A stretch of 64,000 bases of DNA from contig NZ_CP041614.1 of NCBI RefSeq assembly GCF_007197555.1, positions 3,216,001-3,280,000 of the forward strand. The letters are read 5' to 3'. Shown here one piece after another: positions 1-8,224 of this stretch (its first letter is position 1; each line of letters begins with the position of its first letter). The DNA is from Shewanella psychropiezotolerans. Lineage in GTDB: Bacteria > Pseudomonadota > Gammaproteobacteria > Enterobacterales > Shewanellaceae. The translations under genes and the position numbers were made by a program. Under the pieces are notes generated by a model that was given only the letters and a program-made list of their open reading frames with translations, did no database searches and had not been told where the DNA came from.

Positions 1-1
1 T

Positions 2-1117
2 AAAGAGGCAAATGTACATGCTGGCTTGCTTTGGTCCGAACACAGAGAAACTTACCTGGACTTCCTCCCTGGCATAGTCAAGATCGATACCCAACTATTC
101 TTTTCATCTAAGCTATTGGGCACAGATGTACGCAACTATCTCGAGTCGGGTAGGGTAGGCGTGGTCTTTGCGGGCTATGAAGAAACATATATGATGAAGC
201 ACTATCCTAAGGTTAAGCTCATCGCTTTTGATAATAATGAACTTATGCTGAAGAGTGCATTTTCAGGTGAGATTCATGCCTTCGTAGCAGATTTTCAAGT
301 CGCCAACTTTTACTTATACACATCACAAAGACCTAATCAGTTTTCTCCGGTGAAGCATCTTTATAGCGGATTAATTAGGCCTGCGGTCGCTGAAGGTCAA
401 AACCGATTAAGGCTGGAACTTCAACATGGTTTTAAACAGATCTCAGCCGTGGATCTTGAGCGCATACAGCGTAAATGGATCCATGTAGAAACGGTTTACC
501 CCAAATACTTGTTACCCATGTTTTTCGCGTTAATCCTCCTGTTGACGGCGGCCTATATATTTCACCTACGCAGAGCCGTTGCACATAGAACCCATGAGCT
601 GCACCAATTAAACAGAGAGTTACAAAGACTCGCCTCCATAGATGCAATGACTAACATCTATAATCGTCGTTATTTTATCGAGCTGTTACAACAGGCTTGT
701 GATGACAACCAGACCGGGCTTTCTCTGTTGCTGTTTGATATAGACAGATTTAAGTCGATCAATGATAATTTTGGCCACAGTGTCGGCGATTTCATTATTT
801 GTGCGATGGTCAAGACGATTAAACGGCAACTCCCTCCCGAAGCTGTATTTGGCAGGATAGGAGGAGAGGAGTTTTGTATTTTCATTCAGGGACTCACACC
901 TGAACAATCTCAAGAATTAGCCAAACGAGTTCAATCATCGGTGACTAGTAGCCACTACTGCCAGAATAATATTCGTCATGCGGTCAGTATCAGCCTAGGC
1001 GCTGTCTACTGTGAAGAGGCTAACATCGATCACCAATTTCTGATTAATCAAGCCGATCACCTTATGTACATAGCAAAATCCATGGGGCGGGATTGCTACC
1101 AGTTCAATAAACTCTAA
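2..1117 (+). CDS. Diguanylate cyclase with N-terminal periplasmic solute-binding-like sensor (5' truncated by window edge)
   Basis: The frame is open from base 2 and no start is needed inside the window, so the gene begins upstream; the first in-frame TTG at 26 is probably not a real start. About the first 155 visible residues look like the end of a periplasmic SBP_bac_3-type binding domain. One transmembrane helix follows (about residues 161-180 counted from the TTG), then a short linker and a GGDEF domain opening with the typical DAMTNIYNRRYF segment. The active-site loop is GGEEF at about 279-283, so cyclic-di-GMP synthesis is likely. The expected I-site RxxD upstream of GGEEF is not obvious. 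The presumed job is ligand sensing in the periplasm coupled to c-di-GMP production. The ligand cannot be told from this fragment. Confidence 0.85.
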   Translation, partial: KEANVHAGLLWSEHRETYLDFLPGIVKIDTQLFFSSKLLGTDVRNYLESGRVGVVFAGYEETYMMKHYPKVKLIAFDNNELMLKSAFSGEIHAFVADFQVANFYLYTSQRPNQFSPVKHLYSGLIRPAVAEGQNRLRLELQHGFKQISAVDLERIQRKWIHVETVYPKYLLPMFFALILLLTAAYIFHLRRAVAHRTHELHQLNRELQRLASIDAMTNIYNRRYFIELLQQACDDNQTGLSLLLFDIDRFKSINDNFGHSVGDFIICAMVKTIKRQLPPEAVFGRIGGEEFCIFIQGLTPEQSQELAKRVQSSVTSSHYCQNNIRHAVSISLGAVYCEEANIDHQFLINQADHLMYIAKSMGRDCYQFNKL

Positions 1118-1660
1118 TGTAATTAAATGTTATTTTCGGCTAAACAAGGATGAATCAACGATCTTATCGCCTCGAATCAAGCCGAGCAGAAACCATTATC
1201 AGATGACCTGGCTGCAGAAGGTTTCATCCTAGAACAAGTAGGCGTTCTAGATTCTGCAATCGCCCTGAGTCAATATACAGCTAAAAAGCAGAGCCCTAGC
1301 CAACAAATCACAAACGATTCATTCACACACCACAAGACAGAGACTGAGCGTCAGAGCCCAAGATGTCAGATTGGTCACAAACCCGCATCGATGGCTTTAC
1401 CACTGCCCAACCTACCAGCCCCTTATTAGGCCTGTTATCCATTCCTTCTATCAAACTTGTGGCGGTTTGTTATTGATGCTTGGACAATTTATGGGGTGGA
1501 GAAGAAGAGGGCAGTAACAAGGCCCAAGTTTGTTACCTCATAAAAAAGGAAGCAAAATGCTTCCTTTTTAATGTTCTGCCAAACAAGATCGCCTATTTGT
1601 ATATACAAGTACTGGTCTAGACAAGTAAACATATCCGAGACGGCATATCATCTTGGCATA
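1118..1660. other. Gene-poor gap between the cyclase and gapA
   Basis: No convincing gene is seen. A stop-to-stop frame on the + strand runs to a TAG at 1427-1429 but has no start or ribosome site; its translation (for example the segment SDDLAAEGFILEQ) could be the remnant of a lost gene. The only clear element is the hairpin at 1543-1569. Confidence 0.4.
1543..1569. terminator. Hairpin terminator, bidirectional
   Basis: AAAAAGGAAGCA, loop AAA, TGCTTCCTTTTT: a perfect 12-bp stem with A and T tracts on both sides, so it can work in either direction. It lies between the cyclase and gapA. Confidence 0.7.
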
Positions 1661-1689
1661 AAAAAGCCAACCTTGAAGGTTGGCTTTTT
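1661..1689 (-). terminator. Rho-independent terminator of gapA
   Basis: AAAAAGCCAACCTT / AAGGTTGGCTTTTT hairpin, 17 bases beyond the gapA stop codon on the minus strand, followed by a U tract. Confidence 0.8.
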
Positions 1690-1705
1690 CGAAAACTTGT
1701 TTAGA

Positions 1706-2716
1706 TTACTTGGCAGTCATCAAGGCGACGGCATTATCTAGCATACGGTTACTGAAACCCCACTCGTTGTCGTACCAGGCCATGACTTTGACAAGACGAC
1801 CGTTGACGCGAGTTTGGGTAGCATCGAAGTTACATGAGAATGGGTTGTGGTTGAAATCAATAGAAACCAAAGGCTCCTTGTTGACGGCTAACACTTCACT
1901 CATTGGTGATAGTGATGCTGCACTTTCGATAATGGCATTGATCTCTTCTACCGTAGTATCACGCGTCGAGATGAATGTTAAGTCGACCAAAGACACGTTA
2001 ACAGTCGGAACACGTACTGCCAATCCATCGAATTTACCGGCGAGCTCAGGAAGCACGAGTCCAACGGCTGCAGCAGCACCTGTCTGAGTCGGGATCATTG
2101 ACATTGCAGCAGCACGAGCACGACGTAGGTCGGTGTGGTAAACATCTGACAGACGTTGGTCGTTAGTGTAAGCGTGAATCGTTGTCATCAAACCAGACTC
2201 GATACCGATCTCATCGTTTAATGGCTTAACCATAGGTGCTAAACAGTTTGTGGTACAAGAAGCATTCGAGATCACAGTCATGTCAGAGGTGATGACATGG
2301 TTGTTAACACCGTAAACGACTGTTGCGTCTACGTTTTTACCCGGTGCAGAGATAAGGACTTTCTTAGCGCCTGCATCAAGATGCGCTTGTACAGCTTCTT
2401 TAGATGTGAAGATACCAGTACATTCAAATACCACATCAATTTTTAATTCGGCCCAAGGTAGTTTAGACGGGTCTCTTTCTGAGAATGTCAGTATCTTATC
2501 TTGGTTAACATAGATGGCTTCATCGTCATGATCGACTTTAGCGTTGAAACGACCATGAACAGAGTCATATTTGGTCAGGTGAGCGTTGATAGATGCATCG
2601 CCAAGATCATTGAGTGCAACGATCTGGATTGAATAATCCTTTTCGCTTTCATAAAGTGCACGTAAAATATTTCGTCCGATACGGCCATAACCGTTAATTG
2701 CTACGCGGATAGTCAT
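1706..2716 (-). CDS. gapA: Glyceraldehyde-3-phosphate dehydrogenase, NAD-type
   Basis: This is a 336-residue class I GAPDH of normal length. It oxidises glyceraldehyde 3-phosphate with phosphate and NAD to 1,3-bisphosphoglycerate in cytoplasmic glycolysis. NGYGRIGR (8-15) is the dinucleotide loop. The strand-2 end reads VALNDLGD (33-40), with the Asn-Asp pair usual for NAD use. SNASCTTNC places the catalytic cysteine at 154, and HAYTNDQ places the base at H181. The ATG at 2716 is preceded by AGAGGG at good spacing. It is transcribed away from a second, longer GAPDH gene at 4011. Two copies of TGTAAAATTAyC lie in its leader (2737-2748 and 2756-2767). I infer the glycolytic role; an erythrose-4-phosphate dehydrogenase role is less likely given the general sequence. 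Confidence 0.92.
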   Translation of the reverse strand: MTIRVAINGYGRIGRNILRALYESEKDYSIQIVALNDLGDASINAHLTKYDSVHGRFNAKVDHDDEAIYVNQDKILTFSERDPSKLPWAELKIDVVFECTGIFTSKEAVQAHLDAGAKKVLISAPGKNVDATVVYGVNNHVITSDMTVISNASCTTNCLAPMVKPLNDEIGIESGLMTTIHAYTNDQRLSDVYHTDLRRARAAAMSMIPTQTGAAAAVGLVLPELAGKFDGLAVRVPTVNVSLVDLTFISTRDTTVEEINAIIESAASLSPMSEVLAVNKEPLVSIDFNHNPFSCNFDATQTRVNGRLVKVMAWYDNEWGFSNRMLDNAVALMTAK

Positions 2717-2736
2717 TCGATATCCCTCTGGTGATT

Positions 2737-2767
2737 TGTAAAATTATCTTCTGGTTGTAAAATTACC
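2737..2767. promoter_or_regulatory. Direct repeat TGTAAAATTAyC in the gapA leader
   Basis: Two copies start at 2737 and 2756, 19 bases apart, just upstream of the gapA ribosome site. Each resembles a shortened HexR half-site pair (TGTAA-AA-TTAyC). HexR is known to control gap genes in Shewanella through TGTAATnnnATTACA-like sites; these copies lack the full spacing, so the link is only suggestive. Confidence 0.3.
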
Positions 2768-2959
2768 AAACTGACAGCTACCGTCAAGTAATATCCCCTG
2801 TAAAAGCCATTTATACGTAACAATTTCGCTTTTATTTTTACATTGGTCATGTTTTTAACAAAAACTAGCATGTTCTTTGTAAATATCTTCCAATATGGCA
2901 TACATTTTTCGACGGGCAAGCGCCCATAAGAAAATGGTTAAAGGCTGGGCAATTCTTGC

Positions 2960-3808
2960 TTATGGAGTAGGAGGGGAACGGAGCAGCATCGTCTTAATAG
3001 CACTGGATGAGAATTCTCCATCTTCTATCACATCAACAAGTTCTTCGGCCTGTTGATCTAAAAATCTCTGCAGGGTTTTATCACCATAGATTAATCCGAG
3101 CATCATCTCTTCCGATACATTCTGCTTGGTCATCAATACATTTGCTCTGGCCAATAGATATGTTAACTCGAGGTCATTGAGCTTCTGGTAATTATTGGAC
3201 AGTCCCAATAGCCAGTCAGGATTAAAGTTCTCCTCGTCACTGATATCAAGCACCTGGAGATAGATTAAATTAGATTGTAAGGCATCAAATTTTTGATAAT
3301 AGGAGGCCACTCGAGACAGTAATAATATGTCATCTATCTGATAAGCCTTATAGGCTGCTAACACGACTTTCTCAGCTTTCAGATCATTGAAGCGCGTCCA
3401 GTGATAGAAGGCTAGGTAGAGATCTTGACTATTCTTGGTGGTGTCTTGAAGCTGAGAAAGGCTTTGTGCACTCAAACCAAAAGCACGAAGTCGGTCGTTC
3501 GTTCTCTCTGGATGCAAAATATGTTGTACTCCTGCGGCCAGTTCGATGCATTGATTGTACTTTTCTAAGTTGAGTAGTTGGTGGTATATCTGCTTGCTGG
3601 AAGGCGATTCGGTGAACTTTAGCTTATATCTATTACGAATTAAGTCGCCTTTTTCATATCTGCACCAACTATCGGCATGAAGATCGTTACAAAGTTCAGG
3701 ATTATTTTTACAAATGGTGCCTGTATCTGTTTGTTTTTCACAGCCTGATAGGCAAGAAAATGCAATAAAGCTAACAAATGATGTAATTATTACAAAATTT
3801 CTAGTCAA
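2960..3808 (-). CDS. Putative lipoprotein, DUF2989-like
   Basis: A 282-residue protein with a lipoprotein signal (hydrophobic stretch ending FSCLSGC; lipid-bearing Cys at about residue 23), so it is probably membrane-anchored in the periplasm. The mature part is helical and looks like TPR/SEL-type repeat material (residues about 60-260). I recall it as the DUF2989 family, found next to the gap genes in Shewanella; this is not verified. The frame can be extended to a TTG at 3820, but the TTG at 3808 has GGAG six bases upstream and gives a standard signal peptide, so I prefer it. No catalytic motif is visible. It is divergent from the GAPDH gene at 4011 and shares that control region. Confidence 0.7.
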   Translation of the reverse strand: MTRNFVIITSFVSFIAFSCLSGCEKQTDTGTICKNNPELCNDLHADSWCRYEKGDLIRNRYKLKFTESPSSKQIYHQLLNLEKYNQCIELAAGVQHILHPERTNDRLRAFGLSAQSLSQLQDTTKNSQDLYLAFYHWTRFNDLKAEKVVLAAYKAYQIDDILLLSRVASYYQKFDALQSNLIYLQVLDISDEENFNPDWLLGLSNNYQKLNDLELTYLLARANVLMTKQNVSEEMMLGLIYGDKTLQRFLDQQAEELVDVIEDGEFSSSAIKTMLLRSPPTP

Positions 3809-3831
3809 AATAGGCTCCAAGCCAAGTTTTT

Positions 3832-3846
3832 GCTAATAAAATTACA
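3832..3846. promoter_or_regulatory. HexR-like operator candidate
   Basis: GCTAATAAAATTACA matches 10 of 12 fixed positions of TGTAATnnnATTACA, the site recognised by the central-carbon regulator HexR in gammaproteobacteria. It lies between the lipoprotein gene and the second GAPDH gene. Further ATTACA/GTTACA half-sites occur at about 3851 and 3889. Confidence 0.4.
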
Positions 3847-3909
3847 GCGTTACAAAAAATATCTTGCTAGCCTGAAAGGCTACTTTTCATTACAATAGCG
3901 CCGACCAAC

Positions 3910-3924
3910 AGGGGATTATCCCCT
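3910..3924. promoter_or_regulatory. Small palindrome upstream of gapB
   Basis: AGGGGA-TTA-TCCCCT is a perfect 6-bp inverted repeat about 90 bases before the GAPDH start. It may be an operator or a leader hairpin; its role is unknown. Confidence 0.3.
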
Positions 3925-4010
3925 ATTATTAATTAGAGTATTGGTCTTTTCTTTTTGTTACTCAATCATTTCTGAAAATAAATCGGAAAAGTGAGATAAA
4001 GGATCTGTAA

Positions 4011-5447
4011 ATGAGCGCTGATAAACACCTACAAAGCTGGCAAGAACGTTTCGAAATGGCAGAGGCTATGCAGCCTCTGCTTGGTAAATTATATCGTAAT
4101 CAAGGTGTCGAAGTCGTTTTATACGGTAAGCCGCTACTCAATGCCTCTACCATTGAGATCATCAAGTCACACCGTCTGGTACGTCGTTTTGTTGGCTATA
4201 AACTGAGGTTGCGTGAAAGCTTTCCTTTTGTAGAAGCATTAAGCAAACTCGCCGTTAAACAGTGTAAAGTTGATATAGGCAAACTGGCTATCAACTATTG
4301 GCGTGAACATGACGATGCAAGTGATATAGAAGCCTATATGAGCCGTGAGCTGGCACCTGCTATCGATCATGATGATACTCAAGAAGCCAGAGATGTTGTG
4401 CTTTACGGCTTTGGTCGTATCGGTCGCCTACTTGCTCGCCTGTTAATAGAAAGAACCGGTGTAAGTAATAAACTTCGTCTTCGCGCCATCGTACTGCGTG
4501 GTGGTCGTAAGGGCGATTTAGAGAAGCGTGCCAGTCTGCTCAGACGCGATTCGGTTCATGGTCCATTCAATGGTTCTGTTGAAGTCGATGAAGAGAATAA
4601 TGCCCTTATCGCGAATGGTACTTATATCCAGGTGATATATGCCAACTCTCCAGATGAAGTGGATTATACTAAGTACGGTATCAGCGATGCGTTAGTGGTA
4701 GATAACACTGGTATCTGGAAAGACGAAGATGGACTCGGTTTGCACCTAAAGTCTAAAGGCGTAGCTAAAGTCCTCCTTACCGCGCCGGCGAAAGGTCAGA
4801 TCAAAAACATCGTTTTTGGTGTCAATGAGTCAGATATCCTCAGTGAAGATAAGATAGTGTCGGCGGCGAGCTGTACTACTAATGCGATCACCCCGATATT
4901 AAAAGCGATGAATGATAAGTATGGCATCACTAATGGCCATGTAGAAACCATTCACTCTTATACCAATGACCAGAACTTAATTGATAACTATCATAGCGCC
5001 GATCGTCGTGGACGTAGTGCACCATTAAACATGGTTATCACAGAAACTGGTGCCGCTAAAGCGGTTGCTAAAGCCTTACCAGCACTTGCAGGTAAGCTAA
5101 CGGGTAACGCAATCCGCGTACCTACACCAAACGTGTCTATGGCTATCATCTCTTTGAACCTTGAAAGCGAGACAGATAAAGAGCAGGTAAATGAATACCT
5201 GCGTGACATGTCACTGCATTCAGAACTTCAAAATCAAATCGATTTTACTGAATCAACAGAAATAGTTTCATCTGATCTTGTCGGTTCACGTTATGCCGGA
5301 GTGGTCGATTCACACGCCACCATCGCTGACGGTAACCGTGCCATTCTTTATGTATGGTATGACAATGAGTTTGGCTACAGCTGTCAGGTTGTTGGTGTAA
5401 TGCAGAAGATGCTTGAGCTTAACTATCAATCATTGCCAAACTGTTAA
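4011..5447 (+). CDS. gapB: GAPDH with 125-residue N-terminal extension, probably NADP-linked and gluconeogenic
   Basis: This is a 478-residue GAPDH. A helical extension fills about residues 1-125, absent from classical 330-residue enzymes, and the dinucleotide loop GFGRIG is at 133-138. The catalytic cysteine is in SAASCTTN (C288), followed by HSYTNDQ with the base histidine. Where gapA has an acidic NAD-selecting turn, this protein reads VLRGGRKGD (about 161-169), a basic loop suited to the 2'-phosphate of NADP. I therefore infer NADPH-linked gluconeogenic use, as for GapB-type enzymes. The ATG at 4011 has AAGGA upstream. It is the single gene of its unit, divergent from the lipoprotein gene, with a terminator at 5483. 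The function of the N-terminal extension is not known to me. Confidence 0.85.
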   Translation: MSADKHLQSWQERFEMAEAMQPLLGKLYRNQGVEVVLYGKPLLNASTIEIIKSHRLVRRFVGYKLRLRESFPFVEALSKLAVKQCKVDIGKLAINYWREHDDASDIEAYMSRELAPAIDHDDTQEARDVVLYGFGRIGRLLARLLIERTGVSNKLRLRAIVLRGGRKGDLEKRASLLRRDSVHGPFNGSVEVDEENNALIANGTYIQVIYANSPDEVDYTKYGISDALVVDNTGIWKDEDGLGLHLKSKGVAKVLLTAPAKGQIKNIVFGVNESDILSEDKIVSAASCTTNAITPILKAMNDKYGITNGHVETIHSYTNDQNLIDNYHSADRRGRSAPLNMVITETGAAKAVAKALPALAGKLTGNAIRVPTPNVSMAIISLNLESETDKEQVNEYLRDMSLHSELQNQIDFTESTEIVSSDLVGSRYAGVVDSHATIADGNRAILYVWYDNEFGYSCQVVGVMQKMLELNYQSLPNC

Positions 5448-5482
5448 TCAGATCACCTAGCGATTGATTAACGCTTAATGAT

Positions 5483-5510
5483 AAAAAGCCTCGTTAATAC
5501 GAGGCTTTTT
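5483..5510. terminator. Terminator between convergent genes
   Basis: AAAAAGCCTCGT-TAAT-ACGAGGCTTTTT, a 12-bp stem with U tracts on both strands. It serves gapB and possibly the convergent PAP2 gene. Confidence 0.85.
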
Positions 5511-5642
5511 TATTACTACTCAGTATTCCGTCCCGAGAAGAGTTTATACTCAAAATAAAGGCCCTAGTAGGTACCATTTTTTGTTGGGAGATTAATTAGC
5601 CTCTATTAAGAACTTTAATACATTAGCTTGCGCTGCTGGACT

Positions 5643-6944
5643 CTAGAACGAATATTTAACGTTAAAACCACTGTAATCAAGAACTAGGTCATTATTTATC
5701 TGTTTAGATTCCACTTGTTGTTCGAACCTGCCGACAACAATAGAAGCAGCCCATCGATTATTGAACTTATAGCCAATGCTTGACCATATGTCTTGAGAAT
5801 TCAAACTTGAAGAAGCAGTGAGTCTTAAGCCAATACTTGCAGATAGTTTATCTGTGAATTGGTATCCAACTTCTGTTGCCACAGATGGCGCGATAAAGAA
5901 GTTACTGGCCTCAGCTAAGTGCTCACCAACGACATAGTCCATTCTCATTGATAGCAAGCTCGTAGTTAGACCTGCACCAACATCAAGCTTCCAGTTGCTG
6001 TCCGGTAACAACTCAAACATATAATCAGCAGTGGCATTCCATAGACTATAAGCTACTACAATCTCATTGCCCGCAAGATATGTCTCATTTTTAAACTTCA
6101 CGTCCTCCCTGTGTTCTTTCTGAGTTCTCGACTCATAAGGAGTGAATGAGAGATTCACATATTGGTTGTCTGCGATCCCAAAGGTGAAGTGAGAAGCTGC
6201 ATAGGTGTTTGGTTCGTTCTCGCGTCCGAAGTAATACAGATCGAACGGATTATTCACGCCATCGTCAATAATGTTTCTTTTAGTACTTGAACCACCGATA
6301 AACAGTGAGTAACTATTACGGTAATCAGTGCTATCTCTAAGGTTGCTGTATCCGTCCCTTGGCTTTTTCTCTCGTCCAAATACATAACTAGCGTTAATCG
6401 CGAAACCATCTTTTGTCATCGAGGGGACAAACATTAAATCTGACTGATTGTAAGGGTCCGTAAAATAGAGACTAGTGAGCACTGAGATAGCACCGCCAGC
6501 CATGACATCATCCATAAAATGTCTATTTGCGTGAACACGACTAAAGCCAACGAATGCAGCTGCGCCATATGCTGGAACAGCCCAAGCATCACCGTATCTA
6601 TGATGCAGGTAAGCCGCGCCCGCGAACGCGGCAGAAGTATGGCCGGACGGGAAAGAGTTCGGCTGTGTACCGTCTGGTCTCATCTTTCTATACACGAATT
6701 TTAAGCCGTGGGTAATGGATGCAGAGGTTCCCAGCCCTTTAGTTAGCTGCCAAGCCCCTTCAGTATCTCCTATAGCGAGACTTCCTGCCATCGCACCAGC
6801 AGGGATAATAATCTGCATCCAGTCGCCTATTTCTGAAATAGTTCCGGTATTGGTTTGCAATATCTCGCTCTTGGCCATGACCGTGGTGCTGAATATGCAC
6901 GCTGCGATCGCAACTGCCAGTGTGTGTTTTACAAATAGTGTCAC
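5643..6944 (-). CDS. PAP2-type phosphatase fused to an outer-membrane-like C-terminal domain
   Basis: A 433-residue protein with a signal peptide (cleavage near MAK, about residue 25). Residues 40-160 carry the three acid-phosphatase/PAP2 motifs: KFVYRKMRP (82-90), PSGHT (99-103) and SRVHANRHFMDD (135-146), so phosphatidic-acid or pyrophosphate-type hydrolysis is likely. From about 190 to the C-terminal phenylalanine the sequence alternates polar and aromatic residues like beta strands. It ends NVKYSF, which fits an outer-membrane barrel or autotransporter-like tail. The start is GTG with AAGAGA upstream. It is a single gene, convergent with gapB. PAP2 plus barrel fusions are known in Shewanella and Vibrio; the natural substrate is unknown. 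Confidence 0.8.
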   Translation of the reverse strand: MTLFVKHTLAVAIAACIFSTTVMAKSEILQTNTGTISEIGDWMQIIIPAGAMAGSLAIGDTEGAWQLTKGLGTSASITHGLKFVYRKMRPDGTQPNSFPSGHTSAAFAGAAYLHHRYGDAWAVPAYGAAAFVGFSRVHANRHFMDDVMAGGAISVLTSLYFTDPYNQSDLMFVPSMTKDGFAINASYVFGREKKPRDGYSNLRDSTDYRNSYSLFIGGSSTKRNIIDDGVNNPFDLYYFGRENEPNTYAASHFTFGIADNQYVNLSFTPYESRTQKEHREDVKFKNETYLAGNEIVVAYSLWNATADYMFELLPDSNWKLDVGAGLTTSLLSMRMDYVVGEHLAEASNFFIAPSVATEVGYQFTDKLSASIGLRLTASSSLNSQDIWSSIGYKFNNRWAASIVVGRFEQQVESKQINNDLVLDYSGFNVKYSF

Positions 6945-6966
6945 CGGGAAATTCTCTTGGTTGTAA

Positions 6967-7248
6967 GTTGCCTAAACAGAAATGAATAGAGTGGGGGAGT
7001 TAGCAATGAATTGGTTTAACTAGTATTCTTTTGGGGTCAAAAATGGTTAGCCTTCAATATTATTTCTTGTCTGATCTTATTGCTCAATTTTTAACTCTGC
7101 CTTACTAGTACTTATAGTGATGGCTAGTGTTTTTAGCGCTTGATACTGCAAATTGAGCATTGAACAAACAGAATCCAGCTTAAATTTAACCACAATGATC
7201 GTTTTAACATCGGTCAGTTAAAAAAGCCCATTTTTAGTAAGTTTCTTG
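6967..7248. other. Gap before the tRNA operon
   Basis: No gene or repeat is recognised in this AT-rich stretch. Its right end leads into the tRNA promoter. Confidence 0.4.
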
Positions 7249-7249
7249 A

Positions 7250-7277
7250 TTGACTATCACCAGTAAATCGGTAGAAT
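7250..7277 (+). promoter_or_regulatory. Sigma70 promoter of the tRNA operon
   Basis: TTGACT (7250-7255), 16-base spacer, TAGAAT (7272-7277), about 70 bases upstream of the first tRNA. Confidence 0.5.
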
Positions 7278-7348
7278 GCCATTCCGCAGTCAAGGGAAAG
7301 CTTCTTAAGAAACAACTTGCTGCAAGTAAGATTAATAAATTGATGTAA

Positions 7349-7424
7349 GCGACATTAGCTCAGTTGGTAGAGCGATACCTTGCCAAGGTATAGGTCATCG
7401 GTTCGAACCCGATATGTCGCTCCA
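7349..7424 (+). tRNA. glyW: tRNA-Gly (GCC)
   Basis: A 76-base cloverleaf with encoded CCA. The acceptor stem is GCGACAT/ATGTCGC, the anticodon loop TTGCCAA gives GCC, and the T loop is TTCGAAC. It is first in a Gly-Cys-Leu operon, the same order as glyW-cysT-leuZ of Escherichia coli. Confidence 0.95.
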
Positions 7425-7440
7425 ATCATCTAAACAAGAT

Positions 7441-7464
7441 GTGTGGCATTAGCTCAGTTGACTC
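7441..7464 (+). pseudogene. Partial tRNA-Gly 5' fragment
   Basis: The segment GTGGCATTAGCTCAGTTGA repeats the 5' end and D arm of the adjacent tRNA-Gly (GCGACATTAGCTCAGTTGG). Nothing resembling an anticodon or T arm follows. It looks like a truncated tandem copy. Confidence 0.7.
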
Positions 7465-7509
7465 TTTATTGAAATCAACTGTGTATCTTACAAGAAGATA
7501 ATACAAATT

Positions 7510-7583
7510 GGCGCGATGGCAGAATGGCTATGCTACGGATTGCAAATCCGTCTATCTCGGTTCGACTCCGGGTCGCGCCTCCA
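7510..7583 (+). tRNA. cysT: tRNA-Cys (GCA)
   Basis: 74 bases including CCA. The acceptor stem is GGCGCGA/TCGCGCC, the anticodon loop TTGCAAA gives GCA, and the T arm is CTCGG-TTCGACT-CCGGG. Confidence 0.95.
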
Positions 7584-7665
7584 TATTTAGATTCTGATGA
7601 GTGTTTTCTTTCGAGAGACACAGTATTAACTACCGATAATACGTATCATCAAAATCAACGAGTTT

Positions 7666-7751
7666 GCCCGAGTGGTGGAATCGGTAGACACAAGGGATTT
7701 AAAATCCCTCGCTTAATAGGCGTGCCGGTTCAAGTCCGGCCTCGGGTACCA
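7666..7751 (+). tRNA. leuZ: tRNA-Leu (TAA)
   Basis: 86 bases including CCA, with the long variable arm of class II tRNAs. The acceptor stem is GCCCGAG/CTCGGGT, and the anticodon stem-loop AGGGATTTAAAATCCCT gives anticodon TAA. Confidence 0.95.
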
Positions 7752-7777
7752 TCATTTCTCTATGAGAACTGGCAATG

Positions 7778-7805
7778 AGCCTCAACGAAAGTTGAGGCTT
7801 TTTTG
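7778..7805 (+). terminator. tRNA operon terminator
   Basis: AGCCTCAAC-GAAA-GTTGAGGCT followed by a T tract, 26 bases after tRNA-Leu. Confidence 0.85.
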
Positions 7806-7832
7806 TATCTACTGTTTGTAGATGATCCTGTT

Positions 7833-7980
7833 AATGGCTTTTAAAATTCCTCGCTACTCTTCCCTTCTTTTATAAGGAGCAGGGCACGTGCAGATTCAAC
7901 TCCCTGTTTCAAAATCTGGCTCGAGTACCATATTTATTTGAGAACTGGCAATTAATCTCAACGACAGCTGGGGATTTTCG
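7833..7980 (+). pseudogene. Decayed duplicate of tRNA-Leu plus its terminator
   Basis: CTTTTAAAATTCCTCGCT (from about 7836) resembles the leuZ anticodon arm. GTGCAGATTCAACTCC and CTCGAGTACCAT resemble its T arm and 3' end. GAGAACTGGCAAT then repeats the downstream flank exactly, and a ruined version of the terminator follows. Because the similarity runs past the tRNA into the flank, this is a tandem duplication that decayed, not a phage attachment scar. Confidence 0.7.
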
Positions 7981-8224
7981 ACTCTAGAATTCCAAAAGAA
8001 TATTTGAAGTATGACGGAGTTCAAACACAATGATATGAATATAACGATCCTTAAAAAAACCACCTAAATAATCAATTTTATTCATATTATTCTTGATTTA
8101 CTGCTTGTTACCCCAAATGAAAACGATTTATTCTACTAATATCAAAACTAGCTTTCGATGCCAGACTCACAATGGTATAAAGAGGCTCTACAATCCCCTA
8201 CATCATCTTTTTAGGAAAGACGTC

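Noticed and set aside
1151..1429. Possible gene after the cyclase
   Set aside because: The frame is open but has no start codon or ribosome site and no recognisable family. Mentioned only as a possible remnant.
3782..3794. TGTAATTATTACA as a full HexR operator
   Set aside because: It is a perfect palindrome but has a one-base spacer instead of three and lies inside the lipoprotein coding sequence.
7524..7778. 84-codon open frame on the + strand
   Set aside because: It runs straight through tRNA-Cys and tRNA-Leu and has no protein character.
7833..7980. Attachment-site duplication of tRNA-Leu by an integrating element
   Set aside because: The similarity continues through the downstream flank and terminator, and no element lies between the two copies.
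8093..8224. Extended N-terminus of the aminotransferase
   Set aside because: The upstream codons give an unrelated basic peptide, while the ATG at 8225 has a good ribosome site and matches family length.
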